Of a stretch of DNA of 51,079 nt, positions 40,320 to 47,214 are shown piece after piece. Source of the DNA: Candidatus Nomurabacteria bacterium GW2011_GWE2_34_25. Lineage in GTDB: Bacteria > Patescibacteriota > Minisyncoccia > Phycocordibacterales > UBA9973. Position numbers and translations under genes: made by a program. The notes under the pieces are model-generated. The model was given only the letters and a program-made list of their open reading frames with translations, did no database searches and had not been told where the DNA came from. Numbering within the stretch: the first letter of the stretch is position 1; every line of letters starts with the position of its first letter. Location: contig LBPS01000003.1 of NCBI GenBank assembly GCA_000990325.1, positions 1-51,079 on the forward strand, read 5' to 3'.

Positions 40320-41969
40320 TTATTGCAGAGACTCAAGATACTCGATAGTAGTTTCTCCAGTATTAATTATTTCTTTAGCGTTATCAGCACCTACATATCT
40401 ATAATGCCACGGTTCATATTGATAGCCAGTAATAGATTCTTTACTTAGAGGATAGCTTTCTATAAATCCATAATCTTGGGCATTGTTTTCCATCCAAAGA
40501 GCTTCATTTGTTTTTTCAAAACTTTTTGATGCACTCATGTATTGTATTGACTGTCCAGTGACATCTATCGCTGTACCAAGCTGATGTTCAGAATGGCCAG
40601 CTTTCGCGACGGCTATTTCTGCATTGGGATTACCATTTTTAATTTCTGTGGCCAATATTAATTTCTGAGTAGCATAACTTCTAAAACCTGAACTTCCTTT
40701 GATTATTAAGCCATCCTCTTGTGCCTGTTTGACCATTGATTCAAAACTATCTCGAGCCTCTTTGATGAGGCAGATACCTTTCTTGGTACTCGAATAAGTA
40801 TCAAGTTCTCTTAAATCTTTTGGAATATAAGTTACGTCTGGCAGGCTTACATCTTGGCCTATAGGCAAAAGCCACATATCGGCATAATCTTTATCAGGCT
40901 TGGGGCAAATAAACGAAGCTAATTCATCACGCTCTTTTATTTCTTCTTTGGTAAATATTCCTTCAGGTTGGTATTTTTTATTGAGAGTAATAATTTTACT
41001 TTCTGTATTTTTTAAAATTCCATCTTCAAACTTAGCTTCGAAGGCCATTCCTCTCATTGTATTCTTTGAGAAATATTGATCAAAAATAAAATTACCAAGT
41101 GAGTACACTATTGTCTTACCTTTATATTCACCTATGTCTTGTATGACGTGTGGATGGTGTCCTATTATCATATCTGCTCCGTTATCTATAATTATTTTTG
41201 CGAGGCTTTCCTGATGAGCATTGTGGGTCGTTTTGTACTCATCTCCCCAGTGTATTGAAATAATAAGTACATCAGACTCTAACTTTGCATTTTGTATAAT
41301 TTCCGGCAAGCGAGGGTCACTTGCAAGTAAAATTCCAGCCTTACCTTCTTTTGCTTCCATCCAAGCTGGTCCTACATCTGAAAATCCAAGGAAGCCAAAT
41401 TTTATGCCATTTTTCTCTATGATGACGGGAGTCTCGGCATCTACTTTGTTTATTCCTGCGCCAATTTGGGGAATCTCTGAAACTTCAAATCTCAATAATG
41501 TATCTTTGAAGGCATTTACATTCCAATCCCCAACGTGGTTATTGGCAAAAGACACGATATCAAAACCGGCATTTTTTATCGTAGGCAATATAGATGGATC
41601 CATACGAAAGGAGTATTTACTCCCGACATTATTCCCTATATCAGAAACGGGACCTTCTAAGTTGCCAAATAATATATCTGCTTTTTTTATTTCAGGAATA
41701 TTTTCAAAAAGTTTATTAAAATCACCACCAAAATTATTCTTTACAGAAGTTCCTACTCCGCGAGTTAGCATTATATCTCCGACAAATAGCAAGGTAACTT
41801 CTTTAGGAATTATAGGTTCTACTATTTCTTCTTTGGTTGTTTCCAGCACTTGGGCTTTTTGAGATTCAGATTTAGTCCTTGCCATTTGATTACTCACAAA
41901 GAAAATACTCCAAAGTGAAAGAATTACTATGAAAATAACACCTATTACATATATTGTTCTTTTGAGCAT
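40320..41969 (-). CDS. CapA-type phosphoesterase fused to a VanY-type DD-carboxypeptidase
   Basis: The 549-residue protein has an N-terminal membrane helix (about 5-27). A CapA/PGA-cap metallophosphoesterase-like domain (about 58-310) has LLFVGDIMLTRGVG, ADILFGNLEGPVSD, SFANNHVGDW and IIGHHPHVIQD, the conserved metal-site motifs. A peptidase M15B domain follows (about 390-545) with GFRSYATQ, the zinc motif SEHQLGTAID (S-x-H-x2-G-x-A-x-D) and EPWHYRYVG. CapA proteins take part in poly-gamma-glutamate capsule formation; VanY-type enzymes trim D-Ala from cell-wall peptides. The fusion suggests a cell-wall-linked surface polymer or peptide-bond enzyme acting outside the membrane. Confidence 0.88.
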   Translation of the reverse strand: MLKRTIYVIGVIFIVILSLWSIFFVSNQMARTKSESQKAQVLETTKEEIVEPIIPKEVTLLFVGDIMLTRGVGTSVKNNFGGDFNKLFENIPEIKKADILFGNLEGPVSDIGNNVGSKYSFRMDPSILPTIKNAGFDIVSFANNHVGDWNVNAFKDTLLRFEVSEIPQIGAGINKVDAETPVIIEKNGIKFGFLGFSDVGPAWMEAKEGKAGILLASDPRLPEIIQNAKLESDVLIISIHWGDEYKTTHNAHQESLAKIIIDNGADMIIGHHPHVIQDIGEYKGKTIVYSLGNFIFDQYFSKNTMRGMAFEAKFEDGILKNTESKIITLNKKYQPEGIFTKEEIKERDELASFICPKPDKDYADMWLLPIGQDVSLPDVTYIPKDLRELDTYSSTKKGICLIKEARDSFESMVKQAQEDGLIIKGSSGFRSYATQKLILATEIKNGNPNAEIAVAKAGHSEHQLGTAIDVTGQSIQYMSASKSFEKTNEALWMENNAQDYGFIESYPLSKESITGYQYEPWHYRYVGADNAKEIINTGETTIEYLESLQ

Positions 41970-41972
41970 ATA

Positions 41973-42737
41973 TTATTCTATTATATTCCTTGGATCGACA
42001 TAAGTATATCCAGCTATTTCTAGAGTAGTTAGAAGTGCATCTAAGTTTGCAACTGACCAGGGGTGTTCATGAATTAAAATGATTGACCCTGAATGTACAT
42101 TACTCATGACGTTACTTATAAAGATATCCTTTTCTTTTGTAGATTTATCCCAGTCGAGGGCTGAACCTGACCAATCCATAAATATCATCCCTTGATCTTT
42201 TGCCAATTTTCTTATATAAGTATTACTTTCTCCAAAAGGCGCACGAAAGAAACGAGGATAATTATTTGTAAGTTTAATTATAAGATTTGTATTATCATTT
42301 ATTTCTTTTTCTATAATGTTAGTGTCTTTTTCTTTTTTAAGATTGATATGGCTCCATGTATGATTACCTATAGCAAAACCTTCTTCTTCTAGTTGCTGAA
42401 TGATACCTTGATTATCTTTATCATGAATACCATTTATGAAAAATATTGCCTTGACATTGTGTGTATTTAATATACGGACCATTTCTCTTGTTCGAATACT
42501 TGGCCCGTCATCTATCGTCAAGAGCACAACTTTTGATTTGTTGAGTATGTTTTTGGGTGCGATAGTACTTCTACCTATAACTACGTATTTATCGTTATCT
42601 GTCAGTTCTGTTTTCCATTTTGTTTCAATTTCTTCAGAGAGGAGGGGAGCTTCTGTTTTTGAAAGAGAAAGACTGTACGTAATAATTATTATTGACACAA
42701 AAGACATTATAATAATGTATAACTTTTTATTTTTCAT
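41973..42737 (-). CDS. Polysaccharide deacetylase (NodB homology domain)
   Basis: The 254-residue protein has an N-terminal membrane helix (about 7-24) and a NodB domain. Visible motifs are LLTIDDGPSIRTREM with the Asp-Asp pair (about 72-73), GNHTWSHINL with the two metal His (about 124-128), FFRAPFGES (about 163-171), FMDWSGSALDWD and IILIHEHPW. Enzymes of this fold remove acetyl groups from peptidoglycan or chitin-like sugars. It is upstream of the CapA-VanY gene on the same strand with 3 bases between them, so the two probably act together on the cell wall or a surface polymer. A TAAAAT box lies 8 bases before its ATG. Confidence 0.92.
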   Translation of the reverse strand: MKNKKLYIIIMSFVSIIIITYSLSLSKTEAPLLSEEIETKWKTELTDNDKYVVIGRSTIAPKNILNKSKVVLLTIDDGPSIRTREMVRILNTHNVKAIFFINGIHDKDNQGIIQQLEEEGFAIGNHTWSHINLKKEKDTNIIEKEINDNTNLIIKLTNNYPRFFRAPFGESNTYIRKLAKDQGMIFMDWSGSALDWDKSTKEKDIFISNVMSNVHSGSIILIHEHPWSVANLDALLTTLEIAGYTYVDPRNIIE

Positions 42738-42761
42738 CTGGGTGTATTTTATTTATTGTAG

Positions 42762-44708
42762 TTATATCAAGGTATAGTCAATAGTTTTCTTGTTCATATC
42801 AGCACCTACTACTCTAAATCTAGTCTTATCTCCGAGGGTATATTTCTTGTGACTTTTTTGACCCCTAATACTCATAAACTTTTTATCAAAAATATAATAG
42901 TCATCCTTAAGGTCGCGCATACGAATCATGCCTTCACACTTAGTTTCACTTTCTTCTACATATAGACCCCATTCTGTCACTCCGGTGATAATTCCTTCAT
43001 AAGTTTGGCCTACACGCTTAGACATGTATTCAACCTGTTTGTATTTGATAGATGCACGCTCAGCCTCGGCTGCCTCCTTCTCTTGATTAGAAGCTTCCTG
43101 ACTCATATGCTCGTATTCATACCACTTCTCTTTTGGGATAACTTTTTCAGAGAGAAAGTCTTTAAGTAATCTGTGAACTATGACGTCAGGGTATCGTCTG
43201 ATTGGCGAAGTGAAATGAGTGTAGAATTTGAACCCGAGTCCATAGTGACCGATATTTTTAGTAGAGTAGATAGCTTTGGCCATTGTTCTGATGATTGCCG
43301 TGTGGACGGTATCACGAAGGGGATTGTGTTCAAGCTTACCTATAAGTATATTTATTTCTTCCGAGGGGATTATGCCATCTTTAAGTTTCATATGATAACC
43401 AAGTCTTTTTAAAAACATAGCCAAATCTTTCATTTTTTCTTTGTTTGGTAAGTCGTGGATTCTATAGAGGAAAACTCCACCAGTGCCTTTTTTCTTACTC
43501 GACATATATTCAGCAACGCGACGATTGGCTAGAAGCATGAATTCTTCTACGAGCTTGTTCGTATCTCCACGTGCTTTTGTGTAAACAGAAATAGGGACAC
43601 CAGAGGAATCTAATTTGAATTTGACCTCCTCTTGCTCTAACATTATTGCTCCCTCATCAAATCTTTTTTTGTTAAGTTTTTTGGCGATTAGATTCAGTGT
43701 ATTTAGCTCATCGTAAAACTCGCCCTTTTTATTGTCTAGAATTTTCTGAGCATTTTCATATGTAAATCTTTTGTCAGAATGGATGATTGTTTCCCCGAAC
43801 CACTCACTATATATCTTGCCACTCATATCAAGTTCAAAAATAGCCGAGAAGGTGAGTCGGTCTACTCCTTCATTAAGACTACAAAGTCCATTTGAAAGTT
43901 CTTCTGGAAGCATAGGGATAGTTCGATCTACAAGATAGACAGAAGTTCCTCTGCTTTGTGCTTCATCATCGAGAGTTGTATTTAATTTTACATAGTGAGA
44001 TACATCAGCGATATGGATGCCAATTTCCAGATGTCCATTTAAAAGTCTTTCAAGAGAGATAGCGTCATCGAAATCTTTTGCATCGACAGGGTCTATGGTA
44101 AATGTCGTCACAGAACGCATGTCTCTACGACTCTTCAAATCCTTATCCGTTATTCCACGTTTCGATATTTCAGATGCTTCATTTTTCACTATAGAAGGGA
44201 AGTCGGAAGAGAAACCTTTCTCCATGGCGATAGCTTCCATTTCTGCGTTATGCTCCATGGGCATTCCCAAGACTTTCTCAATTTTTCCTATTGGAGCCTT
44301 CTTAGCATCTTTCCAGTCGGTAATAACGACGAATACTTTCTGTCCAATTTTAGCTCCAGCCAATTTATTTTGGGGAATTACGATATCAGCATACATTCTA
44401 AGGTCACTAGGTATCAGGAAGTACGTATCATTTTCTTTTTCAAGTACTCCGGAATATCCCTTTTTAGAACGACGAAGAATCTCTGATACTTCACCTGTTT
44501 CTGGTAATCCTGATCTTTTTGGATGTAAGAGTATTTTAACTGTATCGCCATGGCAGGCAGTATGTAAGAAGTTGTGTTCTATCTCTACTGTATCGTCTTG
44601 TCCTTTGATTCGAACAACCCCGAATCCCTTATGAGATATTGTGATGATTCCTTCGGCAGATCGTATTTCCCTTACCTTATCTTTATGTTGTTTTATATTG
44701 CTTTTCAC
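42762..44708 (-). CDS. rnr: Ribonuclease R
   Basis: RNase R is a processive 3'-5' exoribonuclease. The start is set at a GTG (44708-44706) because it lies 6 bases after an extended -10 box; this gives 648 residues and removes 13 unsupported N-terminal ones. It has N-terminal cold-shock/OB domains (ITISHKGFGVVRIKG, about 24-38) and an RNB catalytic domain with TIDPVDAKDFDDAISL (about 202-217, the metal-binding Asp residues). YLVDRTIPMLPEELSNGLCSL follows (key residues R and P-M-L-P), with HFTSPIRRYPDVIVHR and a C-terminal S1 domain (GQTYEGIITGVTEWGLYV). Confidence 0.95.
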   Translation of the reverse strand: MKSNIKQHKDKVREIRSAEGIITISHKGFGVVRIKGQDDTVEIEHNFLHTACHGDTVKILLHPKRSGLPETGEVSEILRRSKKGYSGVLEKENDTYFLIPSDLRMYADIVIPQNKLAGAKIGQKVFVVITDWKDAKKAPIGKIEKVLGMPMEHNAEMEAIAMEKGFSSDFPSIVKNEASEISKRGITDKDLKSRRDMRSVTTFTIDPVDAKDFDDAISLERLLNGHLEIGIHIADVSHYVKLNTTLDDEAQSRGTSVYLVDRTIPMLPEELSNGLCSLNEGVDRLTFSAIFELDMSGKIYSEWFGETIIHSDKRFTYENAQKILDNKKGEFYDELNTLNLIAKKLNKKRFDEGAIMLEQEEVKFKLDSSGVPISVYTKARGDTNKLVEEFMLLANRRVAEYMSSKKKGTGGVFLYRIHDLPNKEKMKDLAMFLKRLGYHMKLKDGIIPSEEINILIGKLEHNPLRDTVHTAIIRTMAKAIYSTKNIGHYGLGFKFYTHFTSPIRRYPDVIVHRLLKDFLSEKVIPKEKWYEYEHMSQEASNQEKEAAEAERASIKYKQVEYMSKRVGQTYEGIITGVTEWGLYVEESETKCEGMIRMRDLKDDYYIFDKKFMSIRGQKSHKKYTLGDKTRFRVVGADMNKKTIDYTLI

Positions 44709-44714
44709 AATGTC

Positions 44715-44723
44715 AGTATAACA
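44715..44723 (-). promoter_or_regulatory. Leaderless extended -10 promoter TGT-TATACT for rnr
   Basis: On the minus strand TGT-TATACT is followed by GACATT (6 bases) and the GTG start codon. The position of this box decides the start codon. Confidence 0.7.
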
Positions 44724-44738
44724 TAAAATAACGACTTG

Positions 44739-44807
44739 CCCCCACACCTATATTTTTATTGTTTTCAACGCAGATTAAAATCTGCAATAAAAATATAGGT
44801 GTGGGGG
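44739..44807. repeat. 23-bp perfect inverted repeat between divergent promoters
   Basis: Bases 44739-44761 (CCCCCACACCTATATTTTTA and following) are the exact complement of 44785-44807. Inside lies a second hairpin, GCAGAT (44770-44775) with ATCTGC (44780-44785). The outer ends abut the rpsP -35 box on one side and cover the rnr -35 position on the other. Confidence 0.85.
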
Positions 44808-44836
44808 TTGATTCATTATAGTCTTTATGGTAGGAT
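44808..44836 (+). promoter_or_regulatory. Promoter TTGATT-17-TGG-TAGGAT for rpsP
   Basis: The -35 TTGATT (44808-44813), 17-base spacer and -10 TAGGAT (44831-44836) with an upstream TG. The ATG at 44847 follows after 10 bases, so the leader is very short. Confidence 0.6.
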
Positions 44837-44846
44837 ACTTTTACAT

Positions 44847-45152
44847 ATGTTAAAGATAAGATTACAAAGAATAGGGCGCAAGAATGATCCAGCTTTTCGC
44901 GTGCTTTTGACTGATTCGAAGAACTCAGCTAAGAGTGGTAAATTCAAGGAAATCTTGGGTTCATACAATTTAAAAAAAGGAGAAGTTTTATTTAAAGCAG
45001 ACCGCATTAAGCATTGGATGAGTGTCGGAGCTCAGACTTCAGATACAGTTCACAATTTCCTAGTTAGCCAGAAATTAATAGAAGGCAAGAAGAGAAACGT
45101 ACTTTCAAAGAAGTCTCCAACCAAAGCTAAAAAAGAACTTAAAAAAGCATAA
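44847..45152 (+). CDS. rpsP: 30S ribosomal protein S16
   Basis: The start at 44847 gives MLKIRLQRIGRKNDPAFRVL, the standard S16 beginning; an upstream in-frame ATG at 44799 lies in the inverted repeat. The 101-residue protein continues with FKEILGSYNL, DRIKHWMSVGAQTSDTVHNFL and a Lys-rich tail. rpsP followed by a KH-domain gene and trmD is the widespread rpsP-khpA-(rimM)-trmD order; rimM is absent here. Confidence 0.95.
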   Translation: MLKIRLQRIGRKNDPAFRVLLTDSKNSAKSGKFKEILGSYNLKKGEVLFKADRIKHWMSVGAQTSDTVHNFLVSQKLIEGKKRNVLSKKSPTKAKKELKKA

Positions 45153-45173
45153 GATTTTGTAAGGTATAAAATC

Positions 45174-45257
45174 AAAAAACACAATATTAAAATTTTATTC
45201 GCGCTTTACCCCAGAGGGGCCCTACGCGACTCATAAAATTTCAATATTGTGTTTTTT
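45174..45257. terminator. Long extended hairpin between rpsP and the KH gene
   Basis: AAAAAACACAATATT (45174-45188) pairs with AATATTGTGTTTTTT (45243-45257). Inside, AATTTTAT (45191-45198) pairs with ATAAAATT (45233-45240), then GCG with CGC and CCCC-AGA-GGGG (45210-45220). The flanking A and T runs fit a terminator usable in both directions. The multi-part inner structure is more elaborate than needed. Confidence 0.65.
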
Positions 45258-45362
45258 GCTTTATTATTACGTTTGCAAAGAAAAAGGCTTGTGTGGTATA
45301 TTGTATATAGCAGGAGTAGTCGGTACACTGCAGAAATTATGAATAATTACTAAATACATTAT

Positions 45363-45686
45363 ATGATGGCAGATGATAAAGCATTTCTAGAATATATCGT
45401 TAAGGCTCTTATTACAATGACAGTAAACAGTGCAGACATGGGCAAGATAATCGGTCGCCAAGGTAACACCGCCAAGGCTATCCGTACACTATTACGTGTT
45501 ATCGGTATGAAGAATAATGCTCGTGTTAACTTAAAGATTAATGAACCAGAAGGAGGTAGAGTTGTAAGTGAACATTCTGAGCATGTAGATGCACCAGCAC
45601 CAGCACAAGCACCAGCACCTACTATGTCAGCAAGCGAAGCTTCAAAGTCAGTGGATGCTGCTCTAGATGATCTTAAGGGAATATAA
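45363..45686 (+). CDS. khpA: KH-domain RNA-binding protein (KhpA-like)
   Basis: The 107-residue protein has a KH domain (about 1-72): VKALITMTVNSADMGKIIGRQGNTAKAIRTLL, with the G-R-Q-G loop that contacts RNA (about 31-34). An Ala/Pro-rich linker (about 78-88, PAPAQAPAPT) and a short helical tail follow. KhpA proteins bind RNA globally and help regulate translation and cell division. It lies between rpsP and trmD, its usual place. The double ATG at 45363/45366 leaves the exact start uncertain by one codon. Confidence 0.85.
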   Translation: MMADDKAFLEYIVKALITMTVNSADMGKIIGRQGNTAKAIRTLLRVIGMKNNARVNLKINEPEGGRVVSEHSEHVDAPAPAQAPAPTMSASEASKSVDAALDDLKGI

Positions 45687-45700
45687 ATAAAAATTAAAAA

Positions 45701-45772
45701 ATGACACGTCTCAATCAGCAGATTGACCTACTGGGTGCTTTGTTGCAGTCTCCGGGTGCTCGGTCAATGTAG
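45701..45772 (+). CDS. Possible 23-residue ORF with atypical codons
   Basis: ATG at 45701 reads MTRLNQQIDLLGALLQSPGA then RSM and TAG. Codons such as CTG, CAG, CCG and CGG are rare in the neighbouring genes, and the whole 45701-45830 stretch is GC-richer than its surroundings. GATTGACC (45721-45728) and GGTCAAT (45762-45768) can pair over it, and ATGTAG-AATTA-CTACAT follows (45767-45783). It may be a small gene, a gene remnant or a structured RNA. Confidence 0.25.
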   Translation: MTRLNQQIDLLGALLQSPGARSM

Positions 45773-45845
45773 AATTACTACATCTCCCTTACATCCTCGA
45801 CTTCGCCTCGCATCTGTGGTCGTTTTCTGTATTTTATTGAATTCG

Positions 45846-45854
45846 TGGTATAGT
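45846..45854 (+). promoter_or_regulatory. Leaderless extended -10 promoter TGG-TATAGT for trmD
   Basis: TG (45846-45847), G, TATAGT (45849-45854), then 6 bases and the ATG at 45861. Confidence 0.7.
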
Positions 45855-45860
45855 AATTTT

Positions 45861-46589
45861 ATGAAATTCCACATAATAACTTTATTCCCCGAAATGTTTG
45901 ACTCTTATTTAGGAGAGTCTATTTTAGGACGAGCTATAAAGGAAAAGAAGATTTCTGTTTCTTTTGTAAATCCTCGTAAATTTGTAACAGGCAAATACAG
46001 AAAAGTTTGGCCAGATGGTAATGTATCTCTCCAAGTAGATGAGCGTCCTTATGCAGGTGGTCCAGGGATGGTCATGATGGCAGAGCCTGTCATCAAAGCG
46101 GTGGAATCTGTTCTTAAGAAAATTACTAATTACCAATTACTAATTACCAAAAATAATTCTAAAAGCCAAAAGCCAAAAGCAAAAAGCAGTATTTTGATTA
46201 TAAATTTTATTCCTTCAGCTGAGAAGTTCACAACGAGTGTTGCCAAAAGTATTTCTAAAAAATACACAGACGTTATTTTAATTTGTGGACGGTATGAAGG
46301 TATTGATGCTCGCGTTGATAAAATTCTTCGAACAAAAAAATATTCAATAGGGGATTATGTACTTACAGGAGGGGAGATTCCTGCGATGATTTTGATAGAT
46401 TGTATCTCTCGTCAGGTAGATGGAGTACTTGGTAATTTCGACTCTCGAGAAGAAGAACGTGTCTCTAGTAGTGAAATTTATACTCGTCCTGAGATACTCA
46501 TTCATAAAGGGAAAAAACACAAAGTACCGAAAGTTCTCCTTTCTGGAAATCATAAAGATATAGAATCTTGGAAAAATAGATTAAAATAA
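45861..46589 (+). CDS. trmD: tRNA (guanine37-N1)-methyltransferase with repeat-encoded insertion
   Basis: TrmD methylates G37 next to the anticodon, preventing frameshifting. The start at 45861 gives MKFHIITLFPEMFDSYL, the standard beginning; a longer frame from 45723 is not supported. The 242-residue protein keeps RPYAGGPGMVMM (about 58-69), ILICGRYEGIDARV (about 136-149), SIGDYVLTGGEIPAM (about 159-173), the trefoil-knot SAM site, and YTRPEILIHKGKKHKVPKVLLSGNH. Residues about 87-110 (ITNYQLLITKNNSKSQKPKA and SS) have no counterpart in other TrmD proteins and are encoded by ATTACT/ATTACC and AAAGCC repeats. Confidence 0.93.
   Translation: MKFHIITLFPEMFDSYLGESILGRAIKEKKISVSFVNPRKFVTGKYRKVWPDGNVSLQVDERPYAGGPGMVMMAEPVIKAVESVLKKITNYQLLITKNNSKSQKPKAKSSILIINFIPSAEKFTTSVAKSISKKYTDVILICGRYEGIDARVDKILRTKKYSIGDYVLTGGEIPAMILIDCISRQVDGVLGNFDSREEERVSSSEIYTRPEILIHKGKKHKVPKVLLSGNHKDIESWKNRLK
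46121..46190 (+). repeat. Tandem repeats inside trmD
   Basis: Four ATTACT/ATTACC units (46122-46147) are followed by AAAAGCC-type units (46160-46188). The block is 70 bases long, in frame and free of stops, adding about 24 residues. Confidence 0.8.
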
Positions 46590-46647
46590 GTAAATCTTAG
46601 CTATTTTACACGCAGTTTTAATATCTGTGGATAACTTTTGTTTTTAT

Positions 46648-46687
46648 TTTGCAGAATACTTATATTATTATATAATATAAGTATTCT
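46648..46687 (+). promoter_or_regulatory. Promoter overlapped by a 15-bp inverted repeat (operator-like)
   Basis: AGAATACTTATATTA (46653-46667) and TAATATAAGTATTCT (46673-46687) are exact complements around five bases. The -10 TATAAT (46671-46676) lies within, and a -35-like TTTGCA is at 46648-46653. A protein bound to the repeat would cover the promoter. Confidence 0.65.
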
Positions 46688-46697
46688 TTAAAGCATA

Positions 46698-46740
46698 TCG
46701 GATAAACGAGATAAAGAAAATAGTTTTATCGTTAATCCGA
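46698..46740 (+). other. 5'-UTR stem-loop upstream of the HTH gene
   Basis: TCGGAT (46698-46703) pairs with ATCCGA (46735-46740), continued by AACGA/TCGTT, with an alternative inner register GATAAA/TTTATC. It lies in a leader of about 95 nt. Confidence 0.5.
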
Positions 46741-46776
46741 GATTTCTTTATAAATAAAGGCAAGATAAAAATTAGT

Positions 46777-47145
46777 ATGGATTCACTAAAAAAAATTATT
46801 TCCTTAAATCAAGCATCTAAAATTTCAGGGTATACACAAGATTACCTTGGCTTTTTGATACGCAAAGGAGAGATAAAGGGCATGAAAAAGGGTAGAGCTT
46901 GGTTTACTACTGAAGAAGAAGTTAAAAATTATCTTTTTAAAAAGAAAGTTCGTCATGAAGAATTTGCTATTAAAGACTTTTTTTCACCTACCCGTACGAG
47001 GAATATAATCATTGCTACCATTATTGTTTTTATTGGTGGCTTTTTTATATTGTCTAATTTAAATAAGAGCAGGAGTGTTCCTGTAAGTGAAATACAGTCA
47101 GCGGTAACTTCAGATGGGGAGGGGGTAAAAGTAATTACCAATTAA
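46777..47145 (+). CDS. HTH protein with membrane anchor
   Basis: The 122-residue protein begins with an excisionase/MerR-like helix-turn-helix: ISLNQASKISGYTQDYLGFLIRKGEIKGMKKGRAWF (helices at about 8-16 and 18-30, wing at about 34-42). A basic linker and one membrane helix (about 76-95) are followed by a short outer tail. A DNA-binding domain on a membrane protein suggests direct signal transfer from envelope to promoter. It is the first gene before a very large surface protein and may control it or its own palindromic promoter. Its last four codons lie in an ATTACC repeat. Confidence 0.7.
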   Translation: MDSLKKIISLNQASKISGYTQDYLGFLIRKGEIKGMKKGRAWFTTEEEVKNYLFKKKVRHEEFAIKDFFSPTRTRNIIIATIIVFIGGFFILSNLNKSRSVPVSEIQSAVTSDGEGVKVITN

Positions 47146-47182
47146 TAATTACTAATTAAGAATTAAGAATTAAGAATTGGGG
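47134..47182 (+). repeat. ATTACC/ATTACT and AATTAAG repeats before the surface gene
   Basis: AATTACCAATTA, AATTACTAATTAAG and three AGAATTA units span the end of the HTH gene and the gap before the next gene. Confidence 0.6.
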
Positions 47183-47214
47183 ACGGGGATGAAAATACAA
47201 AAAATAAAATTAAA

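Noticed and set aside
41221-41862. Plus-strand ORF of 213 codons opposite the CapA domain
   Set aside because: Antisense shadow; the minus-strand frame contains all CapA motifs.
44017-44634. Plus-strand ORF of 205 codons opposite rnr
   Set aside because: Antisense shadow of the RNB domain coding sequence.
45723-45860. N-terminal extension of TrmD
   Set aside because: The 46 extra residues have no resemblance to TrmD, and a leaderless promoter places the start at 45861.
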